Positions 44,701 to 54,754 of a stretch of DNA of 64,000 nucleotides are shown in pieces. The notes below the pieces were generated by a model. That model saw only the letters and a program-made list of their open reading frames with translations. It ran no database searches and had not been told where the DNA came from. A program made the position numbers and the translations under genes. Within the stretch, counting starts at the first letter, position 1, and each line of letters begins with the position of its first letter. Origin of the DNA: JBBQFC01 sp038321615 (lineage in GTDB: Bacteria > Bacteroidota > Bacteroidia > Flavobacteriales_D > Cryomorphaceae); contig JBBQFC010000003.1 in assembly GCA_038321615.1 (NCBI GenBank), forward strand, positions 29,491-93,490, written 5' to 3'.

Positions 44701-47531
44701 TTCAATTCGTCTTTTAAATAGATTGCCGTATAACCTTTACCCGAAGCTACTACTTTTTCGGGAGTGCCTTGCGCTACTACGTGGCCGCCGCCGCCGCCGC
44801 CTTCGGGCCCCATGTCTATAAGATAATCGGCTACTTTTATTACGTCCATGTTGTGCTCTACTACCAAAACGGTATTGCCAGCATCGACTAGTTTATTGAG
44901 TACTTCAATAAGGATTCGTACATCTTCGAAATGGAGACCTGTAGTAGGTTCGTCGAGAATGTAAAAGGTATTTCCAGTATCTCTTTTCGATAGCTCTGTA
45001 GCGAGTTTAACGCGCTGTGCCTCCCCACCCGACAAGGTGGTAGAAGGTTGCCCGAGGGTGATATAGCCGAGACCAACATCTGCCAAGGTTCGGAGTTTCT
45101 GGGCAATTCTCGGGTAATCGTTGAAGAATTCGAGCGATCGCTCAATGGTCATATTGAGCACATCGCTGATGGAGTTGCCTTTGAGACGTACTTCGAGTGT
45201 TTCGCGGTTATAGCGTTTGCCTTGGCAGGTTTCGCACTCCACGTAAACATCGGGTAAAAAGTTCATTTCAATTACCTTCAAACCAGCTCCTTTGCAGGTT
45301 TCGCAGCGACCGCCTGATGTGTTGAACGAAAAACGACCGACTTGGTATGCTCTTATTTTTGCTTCCGGCAACTCGGCAAAGATGGTGCGGATATCGGTGA
45401 AAACGCCCGTATAAGTGGCTGGATTGCTGCGCGGTGTGCGGCCTATCGGTGCCTGGTCGATCTGGATGACCTTATCGATATGCTCGAGTCCGGTTACTTT
45501 TTCATAAGGCATCGGCTTCACCACGCCGTCGTACACGTGGGCATTGAGAATGGGGTAGAGCGTGTGGTGAATCAACGTTGATTTTCCACTTCCCGAAACT
45601 CCGGACACGCAGGTAAAAGTGCCAAGCGGAATTTGAATTTTTACATTTTTAAGATTGTTGCCCGAAGCCCCGGAAAGGCTGAGCTTTTTCCCATTTCCCT
45701 TTCTGCGTTTTTTAGGAACTGCTATTTGCCTTGTGCCCGAAAGGTATTGAGCGGTCATAGAATTTAACTCCAGCAGCTCGTCGGGTTTGCCTTCGCTAAC
45801 TATTTCGCCTCCATGCGCCCCTGCTCCAGGGCCAATATCTATTACATAATCGGCGGCGAGTATCATGTCTTTATCATGCTCCACCACTATTACGGAGTTT
45901 CCGATGTCGCGCAGGGCTTTCAGCGAATTAATGAGCTTGTGATTATCGCGCTGGTGCAAGCCAATACTTGGCTCATCGAGTATATAAAGCACGCCTACCA
46001 ACTGAGCGCCGATCTGTGTGGCGAGCCTTATGCGCTGCGCTTCGCCTCCCGAGAGCGTTTTTGCGCTGCGATTTAGGCTGAGATAATCCAAGCCCACATC
46101 GCGTAAAAAGAAGGCTCTGCTGCGAATTTCTTTCAGAATATCGCGCCCTATTTGGAGTTGGCGTTTGGTAAATTTTGATTCTAATTGTCCCGCCCACGCT
46201 GCAAACTTATCGATACCCAGCTCAGATGCTTCGGCTATATTTTTGCCGTCGATACGAAAGTACAAGGCTTCTTGACGAAGTCGTGCTCCATTGCACTTGG
46301 TGCAAACTACTTGATTCATGAAGCTGCGCGCCCATCGCTGTATCGGCACACTGGCATTTTCATCCGCTTGGCGTTCGATAAATGCAGCTATTCCTTCAAA
46401 TTGAGCGCTATACTCGCTTTGGCCTTCGGCGCTCGATACCCGAACCGTTTCGTCGGTACCGTTGAGTAGCTTATCGATAAGTTCATCGTCAATTTCGCTT
46501 ACGGGCGTGTCGAGCGAGAAGTCGTACTTCGAGAGCAGGGCTTCAATCTTTCGAAAGATCCACGTATTCTTGTACGTTCCCAAGGGGACGAGCGCACCTT
46601 TCCGAATGCTTTTCTTCTCGTCGGGTAAGAGTTTATCTCGGTCTATTTCAGTAATAGTGCCTATGCCATTGCACTTCGAGCAAACTCCGTAAGGCGAGTT
46701 GAAGGAGAATAAATTGGGTTCGGGTTGCGGATATGCAATGCCCGTAGTGGGGCACATTAAGTCGCGGCTGTAATGCTTCACTTCATCGCTATCGAGATCG
46801 GCTACCATAATGGCGCCTTTCCCCATGTTCATGGCGCTGGTAAGACTGTTGCGCAAGCGCTCCATATCATTGCGCCGCACTTCCATTCGATCAATCACCA
46901 ATTCGATATCGTGAATTTTATAGCGATCGAGCTTCATTCCTGCGCGCAATTCTTCGAAAACGCCGTCAATACGGGCGCGTACAAAGCCCTGCTTCATCAC
47001 CTGGTCAAAAAGCTCGCGGTAATGCCCTTTTCGTCCGCGGATGAGCGGAGCTAAAATAGCGATTCTCTTGCCTTCATTGCGCTGCAGGACGAGTTCTACG
47101 ATTTGATCTTCGCTGTACTGCACCATGCGCTCGCCAGTGGCGTAGCTGTATGCGTCGCCCACACGGGCGTACAGCAAGCGGAGGAAGTCGTAAATCTCGG
47201 TGATAGTGCCTACGGTAGAGCGCGGGCTTCGGCTTATTGTTTTCTGCTCAATGCTTATTACGGGGCTCAGTCCGGAGATATGATCCACATCGGGACGCTC
47301 CAAATTGCCCATAAACTGGCGCGCGTAAGCCGAGAAGGTTTCCATATACCGCCGCTGGCCTTCCGCATAAATGGTATCGAATGCGAGTGAAGATTTACCG
47401 CTGCCGCTCAGCCCTGTTATCACCACCAGCTCATCGCGCGGAATGGAGATATCAATATTTTTAAGGTTGTGCACCCGCGCTCCTTGTACTATGAGCTGGG
47501 TGTCTTCGGCAATAACTACTTCTGTTTGCAA
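44697..47531 (-). CDS. uvrA: Excinuclease ABC subunit A
   Basis: A 944-residue protein, normal length. It has two ABC halves: Walker A GLSGSGKSSLAF near residue 40 and GVSGSGKSTLIH near residue 650, and the signature LSGGEAQRIRLA/LSGGEAQRVKLA twice. Zinc-binding Cys clusters are CSKCNGIG, CTKCNGARL, and CETCKGAG with CETCQGKRY. It recognises DNA damage and loads UvrB in nucleotide excision repair. It lies 2 nt after the transglycosylase stop on the minus strand. Confidence 0.97.
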   Translation of the reverse strand: MQTEVVIAEDTQLIVQGARVHNLKNIDISIPRDELVVITGLSGSGKSSLAFDTIYAEGQRRYMETFSAYARQFMGNLERPDVDHISGLSPVISIEQKTISRSPRSTVGTITEIYDFLRLLYARVGDAYSYATGERMVQYSEDQIVELVLQRNEGKRIAILAPLIRGRKGHYRELFDQVMKQGFVRARIDGVFEELRAGMKLDRYKIHDIELVIDRMEVRRNDMERLRNSLTSAMNMGKGAIMVADLDSDEVKHYSRDLMCPTTGIAYPQPEPNLFSFNSPYGVCSKCNGIGTITEIDRDKLLPDEKKSIRKGALVPLGTYKNTWIFRKIEALLSKYDFSLDTPVSEIDDELIDKLLNGTDETVRVSSAEGQSEYSAQFEGIAAFIERQADENASVPIQRWARSFMNQVVCTKCNGARLRQEALYFRIDGKNIAEASELGIDKFAAWAGQLESKFTKRQLQIGRDILKEIRSRAFFLRDVGLDYLSLNRSAKTLSGGEAQRIRLATQIGAQLVGVLYILDEPSIGLHQRDNHKLINSLKALRDIGNSVIVVEHDKDMILAADYVIDIGPGAGAHGGEIVSEGKPDELLELNSMTAQYLSGTRQIAVPKKRRKGNGKKLSLSGASGNNLKNVKIQIPLGTFTCVSGVSGSGKSTLIHHTLYPILNAHVYDGVVKPMPYEKVTGLEHIDKVIQIDQAPIGRTPRSNPATYTGVFTDIRTIFAELPEAKIRAYQVGRFSFNTSGGRCETCKGAGLKVIEMNFLPDVYVECETCQGKRYNRETLEVRLKGNSISDVLNMTIERSLEFFNDYPRIAQKLRTLADVGLGYITLGQPSTTLSGGEAQRVKLATELSKRDTGNTFYILDEPTTGLHFEDVRILIEVLNKLVDAGNTVLVVEHNMDVIKVADYLIDMGPEGGGGGGHVVAQGTPEKVVASGKGYTAIYLKDELK

Positions 47532-47533
47532 GA

Positions 47534-48589
47534 TTATTCAACTAGGATGGAACCCTGAGATAACGTGTCGAGCGGGGGTAATTGTTTAACTTCCAATTCG
47601 TAAGGTATCAAGCCCTGGGCGGTATCGAGGGGTAAATGAAAAACGTAGGATTTGTTGGTTGGATTTGTGAGAAAAGACTCGCGCAGCCAAGGGTTTAAGA
47701 TTTTCAAAATCTTATAATTATAGCCTTTTTCGATCGAGAAAATCGCAAGATCGGTTACGGCGGTATCTACTTTCAGCGATCGAACCCGGTAGGCCGGATA
47801 AAGGTCCTGCGGACGGAAATGAAAGCCATACTGGGCAGGTTTGCTGATTAATTCTTTTACGGCCAAAATACGGTACACGTATCTGCCGGTTTCTTCATTG
47901 AGCAAAAGGTCGTAGTAATTATTGGCTTGCTGGCGCGTGGTTTGACGAGCCAAACCGTTCATACCCATGTTATAAGAGGCGGCAGCTGTAGTCCAGTTCC
48001 CATACTTTCGGTAGGCTTCTTTCAGGTATTTACATGCGGCGAGCGTAGATTTTTCTACGTGATAGCGTTCGTCAACTTCGTCGTTTATTTCCAAGCCATA
48101 TTCTCTCCCGGTCTCTTTTAGAATCTGCCAAAACCCGGTGGCGCCTGCCGGCGAAACAGCATTGGTTAAACCGCTCTCTATTAAAGCGAGGTATTTAAAA
48201 TCGTCGGGAACACCTTGACTCTGCAAAATGGATTCAATAACTGGAAACCAGCGATTAGCGCGTTTATAAAACAGCAGCGACTGCGATTGCCAATAGGTAT
48301 TGATCAAGAGCTCGCGGTCGAGTTTTTCGCGAACGTCCAGGATGTGCAGCGGGACGGACTCTCCGGCAAATTCCATTTGCGTGGGTACATTGAGCGAGAA
48401 AATACGGTAATGCTCGTTGAAGTATTTTTGGTAGGAGTGATCGGGCTCGGGCTTCTCCGCGCTGAACGAAAGCAGCACCCATAGGCCGCAAAGACCAAAA
48501 ACAAGCAATACAGCAAGGACTAATTTTTTGAGAAAGGAGATCAAATATGTAGGGATTAAGAATCTGCTCGCGATGAAGAACCATACCAA
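47534..48589 (-). CDS. Lytic murein transglycosylase, MltD-like
   Basis: Up to 351 residues. A hydrophobic N-terminal anchor precedes an SLT domain at about residues 130-240: FKYLALIESGLTNAVSPAGA has the catalytic Glu in ALIES, and ATGFWQILKETGREYGL and TTAAASYNMG complete the fold. It cleaves glycan strands of peptidoglycan in the periplasm. No LysM repeats are present. Both candidate starts are TTG: 48589 (overlapping the upstream gene by 34 nt) or 48544 (MISFLKKLVLAVLLVFGL), 11 nt downstream of that stop. The latter gives the cleaner signal sequence. Confidence 0.85.
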   Translation of the reverse strand: MVWFFIASRFLIPTYLISFLKKLVLAVLLVFGLCGLWVLLSFSAEKPEPDHSYQKYFNEHYRIFSLNVPTQMEFAGESVPLHILDVREKLDRELLINTYWQSQSLLFYKRANRWFPVIESILQSQGVPDDFKYLALIESGLTNAVSPAGATGFWQILKETGREYGLEINDEVDERYHVEKSTLAACKYLKEAYRKYGNWTTAAASYNMGMNGLARQTTRQQANNYYDLLLNEETGRYVYRILAVKELISKPAQYGFHFRPQDLYPAYRVRSLKVDTAVTDLAIFSIEKGYNYKILKILNPWLRESFLTNPTNKSYVFHLPLDTAQGLIPYELEVKQLPPLDTLSQGSILVE

Positions 48590-49674
48590 CTCCGACTATC
48601 GGTTCGTCGGGCGTTGTAAACGGTGATCCCCATCATGAGCAAAAGTACAGTTAAAAAATAGATGGCAGAAAGCACGCAAATAGTGAGAATGTGGCCTGCG
48701 CCGAACAAAACCATAAGGCTGTAGAGCGCAAACATAATGCATGCCTTGATAGTAAAAATCCAGCCAATCTTCCCATCGCTAATACCAAAGTAGCTCAAGT
48801 TATGCGTGGTATGGTCGCGGCCACCAATAAAGGGCGATTGACCCAATCTCATGCGGTTGATTGTTACAACAGTAGTGTCGATAATCGGTAGAAGAAAGAC
48901 TAACAGCACGGCAGATACACCGGTAAGCGGGCTGGCATCTGCCCCCAGAGGGTTTAAATTCCAGCAGTATTTTATGCCCACATAGGCAAGGATTACCCCA
49001 AGAAATTGGCTTCCAGTGTCGCCCATGTAGATTTTACTTGGGTGCCAATTGTAGTAAAGAAAACCGCAAATGGCGGCTAATACCGCAAGAAGCAATATCA
49101 TATCTACTTCAAACGAACGACCGCTGATGATAAGGTTTGAGATGCCTGCCAGAATAATGAAAGCCGATACGCTACCTGCTATACCGTCCATATTATCGAG
49201 CATATTGATGGAATTCATCATCCCAATAACCCACAATACAGTGAGAATTTGATCGATCACGGGATTTTCGAAAATCTGAATTTGGGTGTCGGAGATCACC
49301 AATATTACGCCGCACATTACTTGTACGCTGAATTTTAGCACAGGCCGCGTGTTGTAAGCGTCGTCGGTCAGGCCCATTACGAAAGCCATGGTGGCGGCGA
49401 TCAATAAACCGAGGATAGGAGTGTTGCCAAATACCTGATTGGGGTCAAATAGAATGGAATACACCCAAAAGCTGATAAGGAATACGATAAAAAACCCCAA
49501 ACCCCCGATGGCTGGCTTTGTCTCGGCGCTCCACCGTTTCAGGGCACCCGGTTGATTTTTTGTACCGAGCGTTGTCACAAACCGCAGCAATACTCTATTG
49601 ATGAGCAAGGCGAAGGCCAACATTCCCAAAAAAAAGAAAATAAGAAGAAAAAGATGTGCAGGGTCGCTGAACAT
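48556..49674 (-). CDS. WecA/MraY-family undecaprenyl-phosphate sugar-1-phosphate transferase
   Basis: A protein of about 372 residues with roughly ten transmembrane helices. The catalytic loops are FVMGLTDDAYNTRP (D-D motif), NMLDNMDGIAG, YYNWHPSKIYMGDTGSQFLG and GRDHTTHNLSYFGI with the HxxH motif. It initiates a lipid-linked glycan by transferring GlcNAc- or similar sugar-1-phosphate to undecaprenyl phosphate, so it could prime the polysaccharides encoded on either side of the window. The start is ATG 49674. The TTG at 49686 is 4 codons earlier and not needed. Confidence 0.9.
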   Translation of the reverse strand: MFSDPAHLFLLIFFFLGMLAFALLINRVLLRFVTTLGTKNQPGALKRWSAETKPAIGGLGFFIVFLISFWVYSILFDPNQVFGNTPILGLLIAATMAFVMGLTDDAYNTRPVLKFSVQVMCGVILVISDTQIQIFENPVIDQILTVLWVIGMMNSINMLDNMDGIAGSVSAFIILAGISNLIISGRSFEVDMILLLAVLAAICGFLYYNWHPSKIYMGDTGSQFLGVILAYVGIKYCWNLNPLGADASPLTGVSAVLLVFLLPIIDTTVVTINRMRLGQSPFIGGRDHTTHNLSYFGISDGKIGWIFTIKACIMFALYSLMVLFGAGHILTICVLSAIYFLTVLLLMMGITVYNARRTDSRSWYGSSSRADS

Positions 49675-49686
49675 GGAGAAGGGCAA

Positions 49687-50229
49687 TTATTGGATTAAAG
49701 CACTCAAATTAAGGGCGAATTTTTCATCTTTTTCCGAGAGGATAGGAGAAGTTATCCCCCAATTTATACCGATATCCTCATCATTCCATTGCACACAAAC
49801 TTCGCTTGCCTTGTGATAGTAACCCGAGCATTTGTAAGCGAAAACGGTATGGTCTTCGAGTACCAAGAATCCGTGGGCAAAACCTTCGGGTATATAAAGC
49901 TGATGCCTATTCTCACCGCTTAAGACCGCAGAGACGTGATGGCCAAAAGTTTTTGACCCGGATCGCAGATCCACCGCTACATCTAAAACGCTTCCTCGGA
50001 TTACCCGCACTAACTTGGCCTGTGCATAAGGCTCCTTTTGTAAATGCAACCCACGCAACACATTTTTATTCGACTGCGACTCATTATCCTGAATCCACTG
50101 TACTTGGATTCCGGTGGCTTCTGCAAATTTTGCTTCGTTGTAGGACTCCATGAAATATCCCCGATCATCTTCAAAAACAGCCGGTTCTATTAGGAGTAAA
50201 TCAGGGATCGAAAGCTTGGTAATCTTCAT
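49687..50229 (-). CDS. rfbC: dTDP-4-dehydrorhamnose 3,5-epimerase
   Basis: A 180-residue cupin enzyme. LLLIEPAVFEDDRGYFMESY, QDNESQSNKNVLRGLHLQ (catalytic His in RGLHLQ), GSVLDVAVDLR, and YIPEGFAHGFLVLED all match RmlC/RfbC. It makes dTDP-4-keto-L-rhamnose. RfbA, RfbB and RfbD are not in the window, so the rhamnose pathway must be completed elsewhere. It overlaps wzc by 4 nt. Confidence 0.94.
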   Translation of the reverse strand: MKITKLSIPDLLLIEPAVFEDDRGYFMESYNEAKFAEATGIQVQWIQDNESQSNKNVLRGLHLQKEPYAQAKLVRVIRGSVLDVAVDLRSGSKTFGHHVSAVLSGENRHQLYIPEGFAHGFLVLEDHTVFAYKCSGYYHKASEVCVQWNDEDIGINWGITSPILSEKDEKFALNLSALIQ

Positions 50230-52688
50230 CTATTGTTAAATATGCGGCGCCACCAGCTATTTGATTTGCGCTGTTTTTGATCGTCGTAATAGCCATAACC
50301 ATAGCCATACCCGTACCCGTAGCCATACCCGTAGCCATAGCCGTAACTATAACCATACTTATTGCGATCCACGTCCACACAGTTGAGTACCACCGATAAT
50401 TTGTGCAGATTGTTCTCGTTGATCAACCTATCGACCATTTGTACGTATTGTTTTTTCGAGAAATCGGCTCTGAATATGTAGATAGGGTGATCGGCTTGTT
50501 TGATCATCTGGATGCCATCGGTAACCAAGCCCACGGGCGGATTGTCAACAATAATCACGTCGTAATCGCGCTTCAACTCTGCAAGTACTTCCTGCATCTT
50601 CGTGCTTATGATCAGCTCGGCCGGATTGGGCGGAATAGGTCCAGCGGTAATAAAGTCGAGGTTATCGACCTTACTGGTTTGAACGCAATCTTGAATAGTT
50701 GTTTTTCCAATCAATATGGTGCTCATGCCCTTCACATTTTCAACATTGAAGCCGAGGTGAATTTTTGGCTTCCGCATGTCGAGGTCAATTACGATTACCC
50801 GCTGACCAGAATAGGCGATAATCCCAGCCAAATTAATGGCCACAAAGGTCTTTCCTTCACCCGATGTGGTGGAAGTAATGGCCACCACCTTTGCCTGGTC
50901 CGACTTGGCCGGCAACCCCGTGAATTGGAGATTGGTGCGGATGCTCCGAAAGGCTTCGGAGATCATTGATTTTGGGCTCTTATCGATGAGTAACTGGGAC
51001 GTCGGAATGTCCTTTTTATATTTGGGAACCATCCCCAATATGGTGATGGATGCATTCGATAGCTTCGTGATTTCACTCAGCGAAGTAACTTTATCGTGCA
51101 TCAGGTATTTAATCACTATTATAATCAAGCTGAGCAATATAGCTCCAACAATGGCGCCTGTGGTAATAAGGTTCCTCTTGGGTGCGATTGGCTCGTTTGA
51201 GCTGATAACCCGCTCAAGAATCCGATTTTCGGTTACGAATCCGGCTTCCGAAATGCTGTACTGTGTTTTCTTTTCGAGAAGCATAGTGTAGTACTTCTCA
51301 TTGATGTCGAATATTCGCTTTAGGCGGGCAAATTCGAGCTCTTTCTTTGGCAAGCTCCCAAAGTCTTCTTCGTATTCGGCAATTTTATCCCGGAGATAGC
51401 TTTCGCGAATTTTGAGCTTCTCCACAGCCGATTTGATGCTTTCGAGAATGAGATTTTTCTGAATTTCGATGGAGTAATCCATCGCTTTTATTCGGCTGCT
51501 CGATTCTTTCAAATCAAATTGAATCTCCTCCCGCTGAACCAATAAGTTCCGCAATTGGTCGAGCATTTTTGCAATGGAGCCTTCGTACCGCGTTCCGGTG
51601 AGTAGTGGTATAATGGCGTAAACGTCCATCTCCAAATCGGCTCTCGACATAGTTGTTACCACTTGATTGAGCACATTTTGTTCGAGCTCAACCTCTACCA
51701 GCTCTTCTTCAAATTGGCGGAAGTAATCAAAATATACGGTCGATAGATTATCTAAATTTGATATGCGGTTTTCCTTTTTATAATTATTCAGTTGGAGCTC
51801 CGAATTACGCAGGTTTTGATAAACCGTATCGAGCTGGCTGTCGATGAATTTCAGAATGCTTTTAGAACTCTGTTCCCTGTTTTCAAGATCGAAATCGATA
51901 TACTCTTCTGCATGCGCCATTACAAAATCGCGGGCAATGCCGGGATTGTTGTCCTTCATACTGATCTCGATAGTTTGAGCCGTATTGTTCAGGATTTTTA
52001 TGCCCAATTGACCTAAAAATTTGCTGACCAGCGTCCCCGTTTTATTCAAAACGAAATAGAATGCTATTTCATCTTTTTCGACCCGGGTGAAATGGTTGGC
52101 ATCGACCACAATAAGCTTGAAGGTGAAATACTTATTTGATGCTACTCTGCCTATTCGCTCCTGGTCGCCCAAGGGATTCCCGCCGAGTTCTAATTGGTAG
52201 GAATTGTTTTCCCCGAAGCGAACAAAAATGGGCATATCCATAATGGACGAATCTGGCATTTCGATCATTTCAATGACAAAGGAAGAACTCGGATAGCGTT
52301 GGTCGCTTAGGATTTCGCCTTTTTCGAAATAGGTAATCTGCAGAGGGAGCTTTTTAACCACGCGGGTTACGAGCAGCCGCGATTTCATCAATTCTATCTC
52401 GGCTAGGAGGGTATTGTCTTCGTAAAATTGATTCACATTCAAGATCCGCTTGGCGTTATCGCTATTGCTCAGTTGAATGACCGTGCTCGCCATGTAGGTC
52501 GGCGCAGTATAGCGCAGGTATAGAGTGCTGGCTGCCACTGCTGCGATAATGATTATAATGAGAAGGTAGAAGTTCTTTCGTAGAATGTGAAGGAAAAGGC
52601 CGAGTTCAAATTCATTGCTGAAATTCGTGAGCCGCTCTCGGTAGCTCTCGAAATTTGAGTTGATATTTGATATGTCCTCGCGATACAT
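50226..52688 (-). CDS. Wzc-like polysaccharide chain-length regulator / tyrosine autokinase
   Basis: An 820-residue protein. A Wzz domain near the N-terminus sits between two transmembrane segments (about residues 35-55 and 505-525). Long coiled-coil helices occupy residues 260-480. The cytoplasmic BY-kinase has Walker A TSTTSGEGKTFVAIN, Walker A' VIVIDLDMRKPK and Walker B DVIIVDNPPVG. The C-terminus is a (Tyr-Gly)n tail encoded by about eleven TAyGGn hexamers (50290-50356), then a basic end. It controls polymer length and opens the export complex together with the Wza-like lipoprotein upstream. It is a paralogue of the partial gene at 1-783. Confidence 0.94.
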   Translation of the reverse strand: MYREDISNINSNFESYRERLTNFSNEFELGLFLHILRKNFYLLIIIIIAAVAASTLYLRYTAPTYMASTVIQLSNSDNAKRILNVNQFYEDNTLLAEIELMKSRLLVTRVVKKLPLQITYFEKGEILSDQRYPSSSFVIEMIEMPDSSIMDMPIFVRFGENNSYQLELGGNPLGDQERIGRVASNKYFTFKLIVVDANHFTRVEKDEIAFYFVLNKTGTLVSKFLGQLGIKILNNTAQTIEISMKDNNPGIARDFVMAHAEEYIDFDLENREQSSKSILKFIDSQLDTVYQNLRNSELQLNNYKKENRISNLDNLSTVYFDYFRQFEEELVEVELEQNVLNQVVTTMSRADLEMDVYAIIPLLTGTRYEGSIAKMLDQLRNLLVQREEIQFDLKESSSRIKAMDYSIEIQKNLILESIKSAVEKLKIRESYLRDKIAEYEEDFGSLPKKELEFARLKRIFDINEKYYTMLLEKKTQYSISEAGFVTENRILERVISSNEPIAPKRNLITTGAIVGAILLSLIIIVIKYLMHDKVTSLSEITKLSNASITILGMVPKYKKDIPTSQLLIDKSPKSMISEAFRSIRTNLQFTGLPAKSDQAKVVAITSTTSGEGKTFVAINLAGIIAYSGQRVIVIDLDMRKPKIHLGFNVENVKGMSTILIGKTTIQDCVQTSKVDNLDFITAGPIPPNPAELIISTKMQEVLAELKRDYDVIIVDNPPVGLVTDGIQMIKQADHPIYIFRADFSKKQYVQMVDRLINENNLHKLSVVLNCVDVDRNKYGYSYGYGYGYGYGYGYGYGYGYYDDQKQRKSNSWWRRIFNNR
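50290..50356 (-). repeat. Hexamer repeat encoding the (Tyr-Gly)n tail of Wzc
   Basis: On the coding strand, TAC/TAT alternates with GGC/GGG/GGT for about eleven units with one TAT-AGT (Tyr-Ser) break. Gain or loss of a unit keeps the frame but changes the number of autophosphorylatable tyrosines. Confidence 0.85.
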
Positions 52689-52694
52689 CGGCCG

Positions 52695-53471
52695 TTATCG
52701 ATTAATCAAGGCTATGATCAAAATGGTGGTGGTAAGGAGCGTTATAAAAGGGCTAATTTCGCGTACCAATTCACTAGCGATAAGCGGCAGTGGCTCAATG
52801 TAAATGATATCATTGGGCTGTACGATGATATCTGCAAAGGCGAGCCCTTCAACGGTGGAAAGGTCGATTTTGTAAACATCGCGCTTTTTCACTTCCCGGT
52901 CGTAGCGTATGAGTTTCACCTTGCTCGCTATGCCGCGGTCTGTTACGCCACCGGCAAGAGCAATGGCTTCCAGGAGGGTAGTGTTGGCATTTATCAAAGT
53001 GATCACACGCGCTTCGCCGCCACTTCCGGGACTAACAATTACCCGGTTGTTGGTAACGGTGAGGAGCACAAAAGGCTCGTTGTAATAGGCCGAATACAAA
53101 TCTTCTAATTTGCCTTCCGCTTCGCGAATGCTGAGCCCGGCAACTCTCACCCGACCCAATACCGGAAGCTTGACGGTGCCGTCCTTATCTACCAGATAGG
53201 TAACCTGATTTCTAACTAAGTTATTGTTGTTTTGCTGATTGCCTCCTGTCAGAATGCCGCCTCCGATGCTATTTTCAATCAAAACATGACCATCACCGGT
53301 AAAAAAGTTCATGGCCACAATGTTGTTGGGCGTTATTCGCGCGTCGGTCTCTAAAGAATTCGGCAAACTGTCGTAAGCGTAATCATTCGGAGTTTTAAAG
53401 AGAATATCTTTATTGACTGTGCAGCTTGTGAAAAACAGCAATGCAGCCAGCCAAAACAGCATTTGCCTCAT
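52695..53471 (-). CDS. Wza-like polysaccharide export lipoprotein
   Basis: A protein of about 258 residues. The N-terminus MRQMLFWLAALLFFTSCTVN carries the lipobox FTSC. A poly_export domain (YLVDKDGTVKLPVLGRVRVAG) and a SLBB domain (SPGSGGEARVITLINANTTLLEAIALAGG) follow. The C-terminal ISPFITLLTTTILIIALI is a hydrophobic helix that likely spans the outer membrane. It pairs with Wzc for export. The frame is open to 53546, but ATG 53471 starts the signal sequence. Confidence 0.9.
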   Translation of the reverse strand: MRQMLFWLAALLFFTSCTVNKDILFKTPNDYAYDSLPNSLETDARITPNNIVAMNFFTGDGHVLIENSIGGGILTGGNQQNNNNLVRNQVTYLVDKDGTVKLPVLGRVRVAGLSIREAEGKLEDLYSAYYNEPFVLLTVTNNRVIVSPGSGGEARVITLINANTTLLEAIALAGGVTDRGIASKVKLIRYDREVKKRDVYKIDLSTVEGLAFADIIVQPNDIIYIEPLPLIASELVREISPFITLLTTTILIIALINR

Positions 53472-53511
53472 GCGATAAGTGTGGTTCAAATCCGTGTCGA
53501 AAGTATTAAAA

Positions 53512-54690
53512 TTATGCCAATAGCCGGTTGTATAGATTTGCCACATCCAAGGTAAGCCGCTCGTAATGGAATTTGTTCTTCACAAAGGGCCAGCCTTTCT
53601 CACCGAATTCCTTTCGCATAGGTTCGTTTTCTACGAGTTGAAGCAGGTTTGCACAGAAGGCCGCCTCATCATCCACTTTGCTTAGCAGGGCAGTTTCGTT
53701 GGGTATCACCACGTCCTCTATACCTCCCACGCGTGTGCTTACGATGGGGCGCCCGCTAGCCTGCGCTTCGATTAAACTCACTGGCGTCCCTTCGTTTTTA
53801 GATGTAAGGGCTATGATGTCTGCTCCAGCGTTCACATAGTCTACCTTTTTGACCCACGATGTGAAGTAAATATCTACGTCATCGTCGGAATCGGTGCTAT
53901 GTGCAAGTCCATATTCCGTGCAATATCGCTCAATATCGCCCCTCGACTGTCCATCACCGATGATGAAACCCTTTACGCGGCGGGTTGTATGCTGCTTTAC
54001 AAAGCTCATAGCCTTCACAAATAGCTCGTGGTTCTTGATTGGAACCAGCCGACCTACGATCGCCACCGCAACGTCAGAATGACCCAATTTATACTCTTCT
54101 CGAAATACTTCGCGTTTATCTTCTATTTCTTCCTGAAACCGCAATAAATCAAAACCCAGCGGTATGACCGATACCTTTTCGGATGGGCAAATACGATGTA
54201 AGTCAACCAATTCTTTTTTTTGCACTTCACTGATGGCGATAATTTGGGTGCTAATGCTCGCCAGGTATCGCTCCAACCGCTTGTAAAAACTGGTAGTTAG
54301 GGGGTTGAAATAGGAGTGGAAAACGTGTCCGTGATAAGTGTGTACAATTACGGGCACCTTCATATGGTGAGCTGCCAATCGGCCGAGGGCTCCGGGTTTG
54401 GAGGCATGGGTATGTACAATGTCGGGTTTGAAATCGGCGATGATCGCTTTGATTTTCCGATAGGCTTCATAGTCGAGCCAAGGATTGATCGATCGCTTCA
54501 TTTCGGGCAAAAGGCCGGGCGTAATTCCAAGATTTTCGACAATGAACTGGGAGCTATCTTCGCTCGAATCTTTCATTCCCCCGAGCAAAAGGGTCTCGAA
54601 TTGCTCGGGAAGGTACTTTGTAAGGTAGGCCGCATTGTAGGTAGGGCCTCCTAGATTAAACCGATTGATGATGCGTAATACCTTGGGCAA
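53512..54690 (-). CDS. Glycosyltransferase family 4
   Basis: A 392-residue GT-B protein: RIINRFNLGGPTYNAAYLTK (acceptor loop), HTHASKPGALGRLAA, VHTYHGHVF, VAVAIVGRLVPIKNHELFVK, GFIIGDG and the donor motif TSKNEGTPVSLIEAQASGRP. It resembles the WbpH/EpsD-type GT4 at the start of exopolysaccharide loci. The first in-frame start is TTG 54690 (PKVLRIINRFNLGG). No ATG is available before the conserved region, so TTG is accepted. Specificity unknown. Confidence 0.87.
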   Translation of the reverse strand: MPKVLRIINRFNLGGPTYNAAYLTKYLPEQFETLLLGGMKDSSEDSSQFIVENLGITPGLLPEMKRSINPWLDYEAYRKIKAIIADFKPDIVHTHASKPGALGRLAAHHMKVPVIVHTYHGHVFHSYFNPLTTSFYKRLERYLASISTQIIAISEVQKKELVDLHRICPSEKVSVIPLGFDLLRFQEEIEDKREVFREEYKLGHSDVAVAIVGRLVPIKNHELFVKAMSFVKQHTTRRVKGFIIGDGQSRGDIERYCTEYGLAHSTDSDDDVDIYFTSWVKKVDYVNAGADIIALTSKNEGTPVSLIEAQASGRPIVSTRVGGIEDVVIPNETALLSKVDDEAAFCANLLQLVENEPMRKEFGEKGWPFVKNKFHYERLTLDVANLYNRLLA

Positions 54691-54754
54691 TGCGGAAGAA
54701 ATTCTGGCGCGAAGTTAGTTCTTTTGATTGTCGGAGATGGTACCCCAATTTTAT

